From Baylisascaris procyonis (lineage: Eukaryota; Nematoda; Chromadorea; Rhabditida; Ascarididae): a stretch of 64,000 nt of DNA. The stretch covers positions 5,665,001-5,729,000 of the forward strand of contig JAZARR010000171.1 of NCBI GenBank assembly GCA_037389465.1, written 5' to 3'. The notes under the pieces are model-generated. The model did no database searches, was not told the DNA's origin, and saw only the letters and a program-made list of their open reading frames with translations. Of the stretch, positions 1 through 11,600 are shown piece by piece; the stretch's first letter is position 1, and each line of letters opens with the position of its first letter. The position numbers were made by a program, and so were the translations under genes.

Positions 1-65
1 TTTATAACTTATGATTGCTTACATTGTATTATTATCTATTTAAATTATAACATAACATAGTTCAG

Positions 66-3000
66 GATGATGGCTATGAAAAGAAATTCGATGAAGGTCT
101 ATCGGTAATTCATGGAGAAGTGTTAGATATGTTAACTCCAGAACAATGGGATGAAATTCTTGCACAAAAATCGGTTGTATTTGCACGAACAACACCTGCG
201 CAAAAACTCATCATTGTTAAAGTAAGTATAGCTTTGCCTAATATTTGCATATTCAAATTCAACGCCATAGAACTATAAGAAATATGCTCAAAAATTTTAT
301 CATTATCTTTAAAATATTTTCACATTCGTTAAAAAATATTCATACATTCGTTATGGTGGCGCAAAAATTACTGATGCTTCATATTAACAAGGTACATTTA
401 TTCCGAAAAAATATCTCTTCATATGGCTTCCATTGCAATTTAGTTCATATAGTAAGATTGTGTGAAGGTTAGGGCATAGGCTTATTTTGTACTCATCTGA
501 TGTCGATGAGCTAATTTGCCTTTATTCGGCGTAAGACATGGATCGCGGATTACTTTACTGTCCTTTTCTCGATGATGGAATTGGATGATGTGGCTCGCTA
601 GGATAGAGCCAAGGAGCTTGATCAAAGCTCACTTACAATTGACCATGCAATGACCAATATGAAACACTAAATGGATCAATGAATATCCATTATTTTTGCA
701 AAGATTATACACGATTTGTTTTGGTCGTTTGTAGGAATGTCAAAAACGGAAAGAAGTAGTTGCTGTAACCGGTGATGGCGTTTTTGATGCACCTGCATTG
801 AAGAGAGCCGATGTTGGTGTTGCATTAGAAGCAGTTGGTAAGAATTATTTATTCAAAGAATTTCAAGCATATTAGTTACTTTTACCGGATATTATTTAGA
901 TTTTTTTCTCCACTGAGAATTTATTATTTTTCATAAAAAATTTCACTCTTTAAAAATTTTATAACTCTTATTGCCTTTTATTTATTATTTTTTTAAATTT
1001 TATTAATATTAATCAAAGATTTTTCATTTTTTTGCTAAATTTAAGATTAAAATTTGTCTTGAATTTGAAAAATAATATTAAAAAATTTGATGCATTTTTC
1101 TTGTTAACAGATATTTATTCATTTATATTGAAGGTAGTATATTTGCGAAAGAAGCCGCTGATATGGTATTAATAGATAATGACGTGAGGAATATTGTCAA
1201 AGGTATCGAAGAAGGACGACTTCTATATGCGAATTTAAAGAAAACAATCGCCTATACATTAACACATTTAATGCCTGAATTATATGCTATACTTCTAACG
1301 TTTATTATTGGTTTTCCTCTTGGACTTTCAAGTTTGCAGGTTTATTTAATTGATTTATTTCTTTATCATCGATCATTTTTGAGTGATATGCAATAAAAAA
1401 AGAAAAAAAAACAACGAATTATTACTTCATTGTTTGATTTAAATGTTACGAAAGGAATGATATCTGATAAGATGATCATAATACATATATTTGATAATGT
1501 TATTCACGAAAAAAATTTAAATGATGTGAATAAGTTGGTCAAATTTCCAAAATCGTTTTTTTCCGGAAGATATGTTGAACTTCAATTGTACGGATGTTAG
1601 AAAAAATATTTTAAAAACTTTTCTGGGACTACTAAAATTTCCCAGATAGGAGCTAGGAGAAGGATAAACTAATTTACGACTCGATATTTCAACTCTTTTC
1701 AAATGACGTCATAGAGCCATTAAGAAATGTTGGAAAATTCCACGATAATTGGTTGATGTGACGTTCAGGAAACTTTAAAAAAAGTCCTAGCAGATAACTC
1801 GCGATACATATTAAAGTTTGAGCATGAGAAGGTTGTTTTTTTATAGATTGTGACGATTGATCTAATCACCGAATTACCACCATCAATTGCATTGACTTTC
1901 GAACCAGGTGAGAGGGATATCATGCGTCGACCACCACGAAAAACCACTTCGAGATTAGTCTCTCGTGCACTACTTGCCTATTCGTATCTTTTCGCGGGTA
2001 ATATTATCGCTATTGGATGTATGGCCGCATATCTTTGTGTATTTTGGTTGGTTTTCTTATCTATAAATTTTTCAGCAATATATTTAATTAACAGCGTTTA
2101 TGTATAATTTGTAAAGGCGTCATATTTGTATGGATGGATATTTCATGCCGGATTCCGGACGCCGGATGCCGGATGCCGGATGCGTGCTAAACATCATATA
2201 TCTCATATATCCTTTTTTCAGTAGTCCCAAAAATTTGCAAACTGAAGGCATTTAGGATTGCATTCCAATGCAAATTGTATCATCAGAGCGTCATTTCTTG
2301 TAATTGAATAATAAAAAAAGCACATATTGTGCTTTTTTTTATCTGATGATTTTTATGAACGATTTGCTATTGATCACATTTTATTATAGTTTGAATTTTA
2401 AGCAGATTTTTTTTGTAGATTTCTAAACGAATATCGTTTGTTAGAGGGGAAGGTAAATTTTATAAAGTAATATTTGAAATAGGTATTATGGCATTCGACC
2501 TAAAGATCTCCTCTTCACATCGAGTGAATATTGGACAATAAATGCGAATAATTTCACCACAGATGCGGGTCTTGTTTTTACACCATCTGTACAGGTTCGC
2601 ATTCATCGGCAAGCAAGGGCTGCATGGCAGATCACACTTGTTATGGCACAGGTATGTCGCTTTAATATATTCAACGATAAAAATATCGAAATTAGCGAAT
2701 TGAGTATATTCATACAACTTAATTATCCGTCTCTTCGTGTTACCATATTCTAGTTTTAACCACAAAATAAAACTTCATATTATGATTTGTTATATATAAA
2801 AAGTAAGGTTGGTAATAGAAAAAATGTTACTCTTACATTATGAGAATTTTTTTCGCTATTTTTTAGCCATAAAATGAATGTTTTATTTCGTGTTATTTTT
2901 TTCCCATTTTTTCACTAAATATTTCATTTCATTCGTCTAGACAATCGTTTTCTTCATTTTAATCTTTTTTATATTATTATTAAAAAAAGAATATTTTTTT

Positions 3001-4141
3001 GAATGTGTATTAATGCACAAAATTGCATTGTTTTAGTGGAATTTCTTTTAAGGCATTTCATCTTTTTATGTGCACAACACGTCGCATATCATTATTCCGG
3101 CATGGATTCCGTAATGCAGTAGCTGCATTGGCAATTCTCGTCGAAGTGCTTGTGCTAAACTTTTTCATCTATACACCTGGTGTGCAAACATGGATTGGTG
3201 TTGAACATCCACCTGCATTCGTTTGGTTGTTTTGCCTTTGCGTTGCGATCGTCTTGCTTATCTTCAATGAGGTTCGTTTGGAAGAAACTCATTCTGTGGC
3301 TACTTTCTGCTGCTCCTGAACTCTAATTTCTCTTTATCGAAGAAAATAATACGACACTGATTTTAAAGGATTGTAGAATGATGTTTCTTTTTCTATAATT
3401 GTTGTCGACTATTCAAAAAAAAAGTTAATTTTTGGCTTAGTGGTAATACTGTTATATGACGATAGTATCATTGAAAATAGCAATGATTGTGATAGCCGAA
3501 TACCTTCTATAACACTCTATACTAGCCAGTCATCCATATTTATGAGTACATACTTATTTAAAAGCAGTATTTCCTCTAAATAAGTGAAAAATATGGACGA
3601 TGTTAATTTCATGAGGCTTTTAGACGGGGGGGATGGGCGATGCGAGGAATTGCCGAGGAGGCAAGTACCATTTGTGATGGGATTTTTATATGTTATATAC
3701 GGCTATCGGTTTGAATTACAAAACTGCAACAGAATTTTCATCGTTAATTTCAATGTTTCTTTCATCTAAGCATTTCTTTTGCAGTAAAAAATCAGCTGTT
3801 AAAATTCGCTGCGTTGAGTTATATTTACTTGTGTGCATTTTTTTAACGAAATTTTAGCGTTTTCTTGCGTTGAGGGGAAGAAATTTAAAGGACGTGGCGG
3901 GGAGGGAAAGGGAAGGGTGAACAATACGGTTTCATTTACATGCCGGTTTCATTCTAACTAATGATAAACTGCGAATTGAAGTCGGAATCCCGATTTGTAT
4001 ATATGCAAACTATGTGCGAATTTCTAAATCGTTCTACTTGACGTTTAATCCGAGAATAAACTTATGCTCATATTGCAGATCCGTAAATATCTCATTAGAC
4101 ACTACAAGAATCAGCCAATTGTACGAATGCTGAAATGGTGA
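66..4141 (+). CDS. Na,K-ATPase alpha-like P-type ATPase, C-terminal part, degenerate ion-site residues (5' end outside window)
   Basis: Exons read 66-221, 735-837, 1134-1339, 1847-2050, 2419-2435, 2483-2651, 3053-3271 and 4079-4141; all phases agree and give about 378 residues ending in LKW-stop. In order they show the end of the P domain ([14 protein letters not shown], then the hinge [17 protein letters not shown]), TM5 ([12 protein letters not shown]), TM6 ([11 protein letters not shown]), the extracellular segment after TM7, TM8 ([15 protein letters not shown]) and the C-terminal helices. This is the catalytic subunit family of the Na+/K+ and H+/K+ pumps of the plasma membrane. Against the canonical pump, TGDGVND has become TGDGVFD, the TM5 Ser-Asn pair is His-Leu, the second TM6 Asp is Glu and the TM8 site-III Asp is His, while the TM5 Glu, first TM6 Asp and TM8 Gln are kept. 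Transport may therefore be altered or lost. The 17-nt exon is the least certain part. Confidence 0.88.
2145..2183. repeat. Short GCCGGAT-type tandem repeat in ATPase intron
   Basis: The motif GCCGGATG and its variants repeat head to tail with a period near 8 bp inside the intron between the TM6-7 exon and the 17-nt exon. It is a GC-rich patch in otherwise AT-rich intron sequence. Confidence 0.7.
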
Positions 4142-4965
4142 ATGACTGATCCAATCTGCGGCCGACCGGTAAAATTAATGCCTCGTCGTATCACTTACCG
4201 ACCGCTTCAACAAATGCCTCATCATATTGTTGCTCACAGCATTGCAATTTTGCTCATCTTTCTCTTTTTCAACATTTTTTTTTTTCAATTAGCAAATCGC
4301 TGTTATTATTGTTGCTCATTTTTCTTGTCACGTGTATTTAGTTGTATGCCTTTAGAGATATATGTGTATCAAAATATTGCTGTATATCACTTCATAGTTT
4401 TGTTTGTAAAAAAATATTGTTCTTTACTTCAGTGTGAATTTGAAAATTGTTTTTTTTATAAGCTAATTAAAATGTCGCTTTTTCTGGATACTCTTTAGCT
4501 AATTTCAGGATTCAATGATTGTAATATGGGGTTAATTGATCAATACCAAATTATATTTGAGTAGTTATACCATAGGATATTGAAAATAAGTTTGGGACTT
4601 ATAATTTCGCATATTTTGAAATCGAAGCATACCTTAATGGTAAGGCGGAGAGGAAACTTTATAGATTTGACATTTTTGGAATGGGGAGAGAAATTATGAG
4701 CTTTTTTTTGAGGTTCAAAAATATAATAGAGTATTTTACTTGAACGATATCAATGGCGAAACTAAAAGTTGTATTAGTACTTGCCAATTTTATTGTTAAT
4801 TTCAAAGAGACAGCTAGTTGTAAAGGTGGCAATAATTAGCTAACAATATACCGCAAAGATCAATGATACAGGAGAACTCCGTATTTCCTAGTTAGAACTC
4901 TCTAAAAGCTGGCGCTATACTTCATTGGCATATTGACAGTGCTATTTAGTAATGTAGACTTTATA

Positions 4966-5013
<48 letters not shown>

Positions 5014-8000
5014 TATGCTTGTATATGTATATGTATTTATATACACATATAAATGCGTATATGTATTATATATTGATGTAAAATTGTGTATACAAAATTG
5101 TTGGTTTGCGTGGACTAGTAGGAGACGTTAAGAGTGACGGTATTTCTGAAGTTTTTGCGTATGGGTTTCACGAATGTTGTTGAAAATTTGGAGACATATT
5201 TACATAGACAATTCACTTGATCGGTTTTTGCTAAGAAGGATTGTTCCCGACGGGTTTCATTTATACTGCATAAATGATTTATGCTCTTGTACTCATCGTT
5301 TAGCGCCGCAAGTTATCATCGAATAGATCCGTTAAGCTTTAATACTCTCATTTGATGTTGCCTTACCCAAGTATTTATACTTAAAGCCATCTAGAGATTT
5401 GAAGAGGGAATGATATTAAGGAGCATTCATATAAAAGTCAGTTCCCTTTCCCATTTTCTTTCCAAAAAAAGAAAAAAAAAATTGCATATTTTGGAAAAAA
5501 TCTAAAGAATTCACGTTGTTTTTGGTATTTTTTTTTAAATGCAAAAAATGGTCTTTCGATTCTAATAGCTTAATTCTAAGTTTCATGAGTGAAACCTTTT
5601 TTATTCTTGTAATTTTATGAAATAATCAAGGCAGGTTATGATAATACCCTTAAAAATTTGTGAAAAAAAAACCGAAATTAAACTTCATAGATTTGATCAA
5701 TAGACCAGTCATAGCCACTTCCCAAAATTTCATAATATTAGGTTGATTTTAGGAATTTAGGTTATTTACCTATAAAGATGTACTGGAGAACATGGTAAAC
5801 ACCAATGTCGAAGGGCTAATGCCAGCATAAAGCCTATATGACTATGTAAGAAAATAGTGAAGTTAAAGAATAAAATAATAAAAATGTTTATCGACCACAT
5901 CGATCAATGCATATAACGGAACAGATGCGTGGTTTTTGCATAAGAGCGACATAGACAATTGTACGCAGCTTCGATCATTTTTTTGGCGTTTTGAGGATGC
6001 AGGATGGTCTTAGATTATCCAAAAAGGTCATATATGGGGAAATTTTGCTGATCATGGTACTACTTATCTGAATGGAACCTGTATGAGCCGGAAGAGTAAG
6101 GAAAGGAAGAAGGAGAAAGGATAGGACGACAGAAGGAGGAAAGGGGTTGCTTTTAAAACTTCAACTTTTATTAACTCACATAATATAGCGCATATGAGCA
6201 TGATTTAGCCAACATAGATTATCAAACTGTCGTGCAAGATTATGAAGCACGTAAGAAGCAATAGATAAATGAATAATTGAAAGATCAGCTAATATGAGAC
6301 GATCGTAAATGGCACTCAATACGAAGCTCTCCTCAATGATTTCAGGTTATAAGCAAAATGAAAACGATTAAATCGGAAAAAAAAAGAAGGAAAAACGAGC
6401 TGAAATTGAAAGTATTTAGAAAAAACAGAGTGGGATATTCCTAAGACTCGGATAATACGGGTTCTTCATTCATTGATATTCATATCCTCACTCTGCATCT
6501 TCTTTTTGCAGATATTACTAATGAACTATTCGCTCGTTGCAAAATATGTTCATTGCCTATCATTTCCTCCACAATTGTTTTTATTTACTATCGTTCCTTT
6601 CACTTTTCGTTAGTTTATTCCATTTCAAATTTCATTTATTTCATTTCGTCATTTTTTCGGAACCGATGGTTGAATTTGAAACAACTCAACTCAATTACCA
6701 TTTTACTGTAATAAGTACACCTGAATTCATTTATGCCTATTGCTTTATTTCACTATATCTACTCTGTGCTAATCATCCGCCACTTTTCATCACAACTTGG
6801 TAGAAATATTGATAGTGATTTTTTTAGTGATTATTGATAAATCAATATTGATACTGATAAACTAAAGCAGCAGCGATTGATTTCTGGATCGATAAGTGAA
6901 ACGGTACCCATCATCGGTTTCTTGGTTTATTACAGCACTATTGTAAGAACCGTTTCGATATGAGTATTAAAGAATACTCCCCATGGTAACATTTCGTTGT
7001 ACGAACTAATCGTACCAATAAACGTAGCTGGAAAAGACAAAGAGGGGTTACCGTTGTTTGGAAATAGAAGCCCATCATGCACGGTAATTTTTATTGAGTA
7101 AAAAAAATAAACATTTGCTACATTGTATATCCCTCAGCGATCACTTCATTACACTTGAATATCTCGTCGAAATTTTCGTCGTTTACTGGGAGGAAGAAAG
7201 GGGGTGAGTATTTAAGTTTTACTGACAGAAAAAAAAACCAAATAAAAGGACAACTTTGTACTGATAAAGAAGCCTACCGTCCCGGAACTAAAGGCACTAA
7301 GTGCATAGTGGCTCATATCGATTGGTTTGCAATTCCAGCCAGCTGTCTCTCCGTCATTTGCAAATGGATAGCAGTGAAAAAGGTATGCTTTCGTGTCTTT
7401 TTTTTTTTCTTTATTCGTCTATTATTATCTCATCTGATATTCATTATAAAATTTAATCATATGCGTCTTTGATTTTCGATGTATTGTTTATCTTTATCAA
7501 TTTCTTTGCGACTAAAAAAATGGTTTTAAAAAATATTTTTGAATTTATTGAAATTTACGTTCCTGATATGGTAAAACTTTTATTTCCTAATCATTGATCA
7601 TTTCCCTTATCTTTCATTAAATGCTATTCCCAGTTTTGATGTGTGTGTGTATAACAATGAAAAATTAGGGACGAAAACACTTATAACTTATCACAAAGAA
7701 GCAAGGGGGCAAAAGGAAAGTTTTTTAGTTTGTTTTTTTTTTGGCTTCTTCTCAACTTCCTTTCTACACCTCTATTTCCTCTCCAATTCCTTATGCATTT
7801 TCTTTCCATTGAATAATGCCTAAATTTGCATAAATAGAAGAATCCTTTTACAAATGAACGATTGAATAATGCATAAATTTGCATAAATAATAATAATAAT
7901 AAATTTACAGATGAACGATACAAAAATGACAATGTACCAATCGACTTATTGCGAAACGCAATCAATTTCCCAATTGCAACGAATCTCAATGCGAAGAATA

Positions 8001-8696
8001 AAATTATGAAAGCTCCAATGACTGAAATGGTTTTTTCTCGCTATCAATTTATCCTCTTTGTTCATGAAAAAATATAATAAGAAAATTTTGAAATATGCAA
8101 AGAATATGCAAAAAAAAAAAGAATAATACGCAAAAAAATTTAAATATGCAAAAAGTTTTTCCTTTTTTTTTCTCTTTGTTTCTAATAAATCAACTAATCT
8201 AATATGTAAATTTTGGAGGAATTGCATATGAATAATATGGCGCTAAATATTTAAAAGTTTATTGAATTGAACTTATATATTGATAAATTATCATCACGCT
8301 GTACAACTACGATTTAGTGACAGAAACGTATACAGCACGTATGTATATAAACATATACTCCAACTATGCCAACGTCGCCAATGCAAATTGATCGAAAAGA
8401 AGGACAGAAATGTTTGCTGCTTGTGATTCCACAAATTCAATTGACCATATCATCGATGCAAAAAAAAATGTTGTCGGTGTGTATATGTGTCTGTCTGCCT
8501 GTCTGCTCATAAATTGGCTATTTGTAAGCTCAATTTATTTTCAAATAGTTGGTGATCCACTTATGCAGTTATTCAATCTTCACTAATTATGCAAATAATT
8601 TGTTCTTTGTGTTTTTTTTAATGCTAACGAATCGATGAATTAGTAAACTTATTAATGACCTCAGTGAATGTTCATATGATGATGGAATTGATCTAG
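4142..8696. other. No supported gene; AT-rich intergenic stretch
   Basis: It follows the ATPase stop codon and precedes the first readable exon of the flavin-oxidoreductase gene. It holds an (AT)n microsatellite and many A/T homopolymers. Open frames of 60-118 codons occur on both strands, but they are low-complexity (Phe/Leu/Lys-rich) and match no family I know. The N-terminal exon of the downstream gene, which should carry the family's NRFLKAAMTE-like motif, was looked for here and not found. Confidence 0.6.
4969..5007. repeat. (AT)n microsatellite
   Basis: An uninterrupted run of about 19 AT units, followed by degenerate ATAC/ATGT extensions. Confidence 0.95.
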
Positions 8697-11600
8697 TTGG
8701 CTCCATTCTCATGGAATGATCCATCGAAAAATGGTATACCAAACGATCAACTTTTAACACTTTATAAACGATGGAACGATGGTGGAACAGCAATAAATGT
8801 TACTGGTTGTATAGCGATCACTCATGTGAGAGAATTTACTCATTATTCCTCAAACTGTGAATTCATTTAATTATATTTTAATTGTTGAAATATTTTTCAA
8901 TGATATCATGAAATTGTCGTTCAAAAAAGTTTTCAAAAAATTAAGCAATGAAACATCTGGCCGCAATGGGTCTTAAAGGGGACAAGAGGGATTTTAGTGT
9001 GACTGGCCTAAAATGGCCTGTAATAACCGTATGATTTAAGTGGAATAATATACGAAAACTTAAATTATCAATGTGGATCCGTTGGGCATTTTTGTGTGCC
9101 AATTTTATTTACAATCTCATCGTCAATAGAATAATTTCATTTAGAAGGTGTAAAAAAAAAGATTATTTATAAAAATTAATTTTTATTGATTTAATTGATT
9201 GAGAAATTTAAAATTTTTGAATTGAATAATTGTTTATTCAACTAAACTATAGGGAAATTAAATTCTAGAAATTATTAACAATAAATAGTATGGATTTTTT
9301 CTTGAGTTTTTTTTTCTTTCAGAAAGATCTAGAAGCAATTGGAAATTTAATTATCGCAAAAGAAATGCAAAGTATTGAACGTAGAGAGCAATTCAAAAAA
9401 TTAGCCGCAACAGCAACCAATGGATCGCTTATTATAGCGCAAATTATTCATGTAAGTATCAAAAAAAAAAATTTTATTTTCACATCGATTTTAATTGTTT
9501 TTGAATATTTTCATAGAATTTTTAATTTTATTTCTGCAATAATTGGGCAATAAATTTGAGATATTTTGTTGCATTTATTGCTTAGATGGTGAACTAGAAA
9601 AAAAATTGGCCGAAGAGATTTTTCGGACCTTCGTCCTATTGTTTTCCCGAATGATGACCAACCAGTTGAGCTATTCGAAGCATTTGCATCTATCATCATT
9701 GGTCAATTGTGAGACATGTGATCTCTCCACGTTATGATGCTGTTTTGTGACTCATATTAGCCTAATTTTAGATCAACCAACTCTGCCTTCAGACAGTGTA
9801 GAATTGCATTTCATTGTTCGCTATTGTTACCTCCGCCAAAAATTTCTCGAAATGCAAGTATAAGCTAAAGTCAAATAAAAGTACCGAATTCCTTAGCCTA
9901 AGAAGCCGAAAATTCATTTAGCCCTCAATCTTCCTGTTTCTGACGACTACAAAAAATAACCATTCCATAACAACCAAAAGTCGTCCAACGTGTCCAATGT
10001 GCGACCATTACCTTCCACCATCTATATATCACTTCTTATGGCTATCTTAGCACTCAACAATCTCAAAACTTTCAACGCTGCTAATGCTAATAGTAACCGA
10101 AAAATGATTGTTTCCTTTCTTCCATTGAATAATACTAATCGAACCGAATAATTTCGTCGAAAAATTTTCAGCCTGGACGTAGAGCAGTAACGATATGTGA
10201 TGATTATAAATCACCAGATATGAATTTCGTCTCGATAGGTTATTTGAAAGATCTTATTCAACGACATATCTATGCTGCAGAATTTCTTAAAAATTGTGGT
10301 AATTATTCCTATTTTAATGTTATAATTTTTAAATACTTTTTAAACTAATTTTCCTCTCTTTATGCTGGAAATATTTTGCTATAGCTTATTAGCTTTATCA
10401 ACGTTGAAAAGCGAGGAATACGTACGATAGAAGTAATATAGGCAATGAATGCTTGAAATTGAATCTTTTTATATTATCATTAAATGAAATAATCAGCTAT
10501 TTAAGTAACTACTAGTCACTTCTAGCTATAAATAGTAACTTATAAATAGTAAAGAATAAAATATAAACGAGAAATTTTTCTCAGTTGGATTTTATAAATG
10601 AAATTTGATAGTGTTCAAGAAAATCAATTTTAATATGAAGATGAGTTCTTTATTCAACGGAGCAAATCAGTGTATTGGTTGATATTGGAAGTTGAATAGT
10701 TGAAATTATTTCAAACAATTACTGCTAAAGTTGAGAACATTTTCTCTTATTGAGATACCCTAATATCTAACTTTTATTCAATTGCAAATCTGTACTATGT
10801 TATACTGCGAAATAGATCAATCTGGTGTACATTAAAGCTATTTATCTAATATTTTTTATTGAAGTATGGGCAATTCTATACCAGTCGTTCTATACCAAAA
10901 AATTCTACACCAAAAAGAACTATGGGCAATTCTATACCAGTCGTTCTATACCAAAAAATTCTACACCAAAAAGAACTATGGGCAATTCTATACCAGTCGC
11001 AGATTCGAGGACAATACAAATAGAGGGTATATGTGATATAAAATAAGCAATATTTAAATTGTCATTTAATTAGCTGTAATCGTCGGAAGAAAGTTTGATC
11101 ACCTCGAAGTTGAACACATTCATAGGTTTTCATGGTGTCGAGATCAATGTTTCAATGGATTTCGCTCTTGGACAACTCGTTACTGCATCAACAAATTCAC
11201 GATCAGATGAATATGGTGGTTCATTGATGAATAGAACTAGAATTCTTTTTGAGATTATCGAAGGAATAAGGTGTATTCATTTATTTATTAATTTTTATTC
11301 AATTATTATTATTATTTTTTTTTAGCAATATGTGTAACAATTAAAAAATATTCATTGAAATAGAAGTGTAAAATAATTAGATTGTTATTTATTTTATATC
11401 TCGATGATTATGTTTCTTTCCATTTGCATGGAAAAAGTTGGAGATTTTTAAGATAGTATGCGAAAAATTGAAAGTGATGAAGAGCTAAGAAACGAGAAAT
11501 CTATGGTACGATGTATATAACGCCAAACAGAGCCTCAATTTTAAGGTTACTGATGAGCTATAATAAAAAAGAGATCATTTTTTTATTTCATCTCATCAAA

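Noticed and set aside
7155..7472. Plus-strand frame tested as an N-terminal exon of the flavin-oxidoreductase gene
   Set aside because: It lacks the NRFLKAAMTE-like motif, and no donor gives a matching phase.
7641..8227. Overlapping Phe/Lys-rich frames on both strands
   Set aside because: They come from A/T homopolymer tracts; composition explains them.
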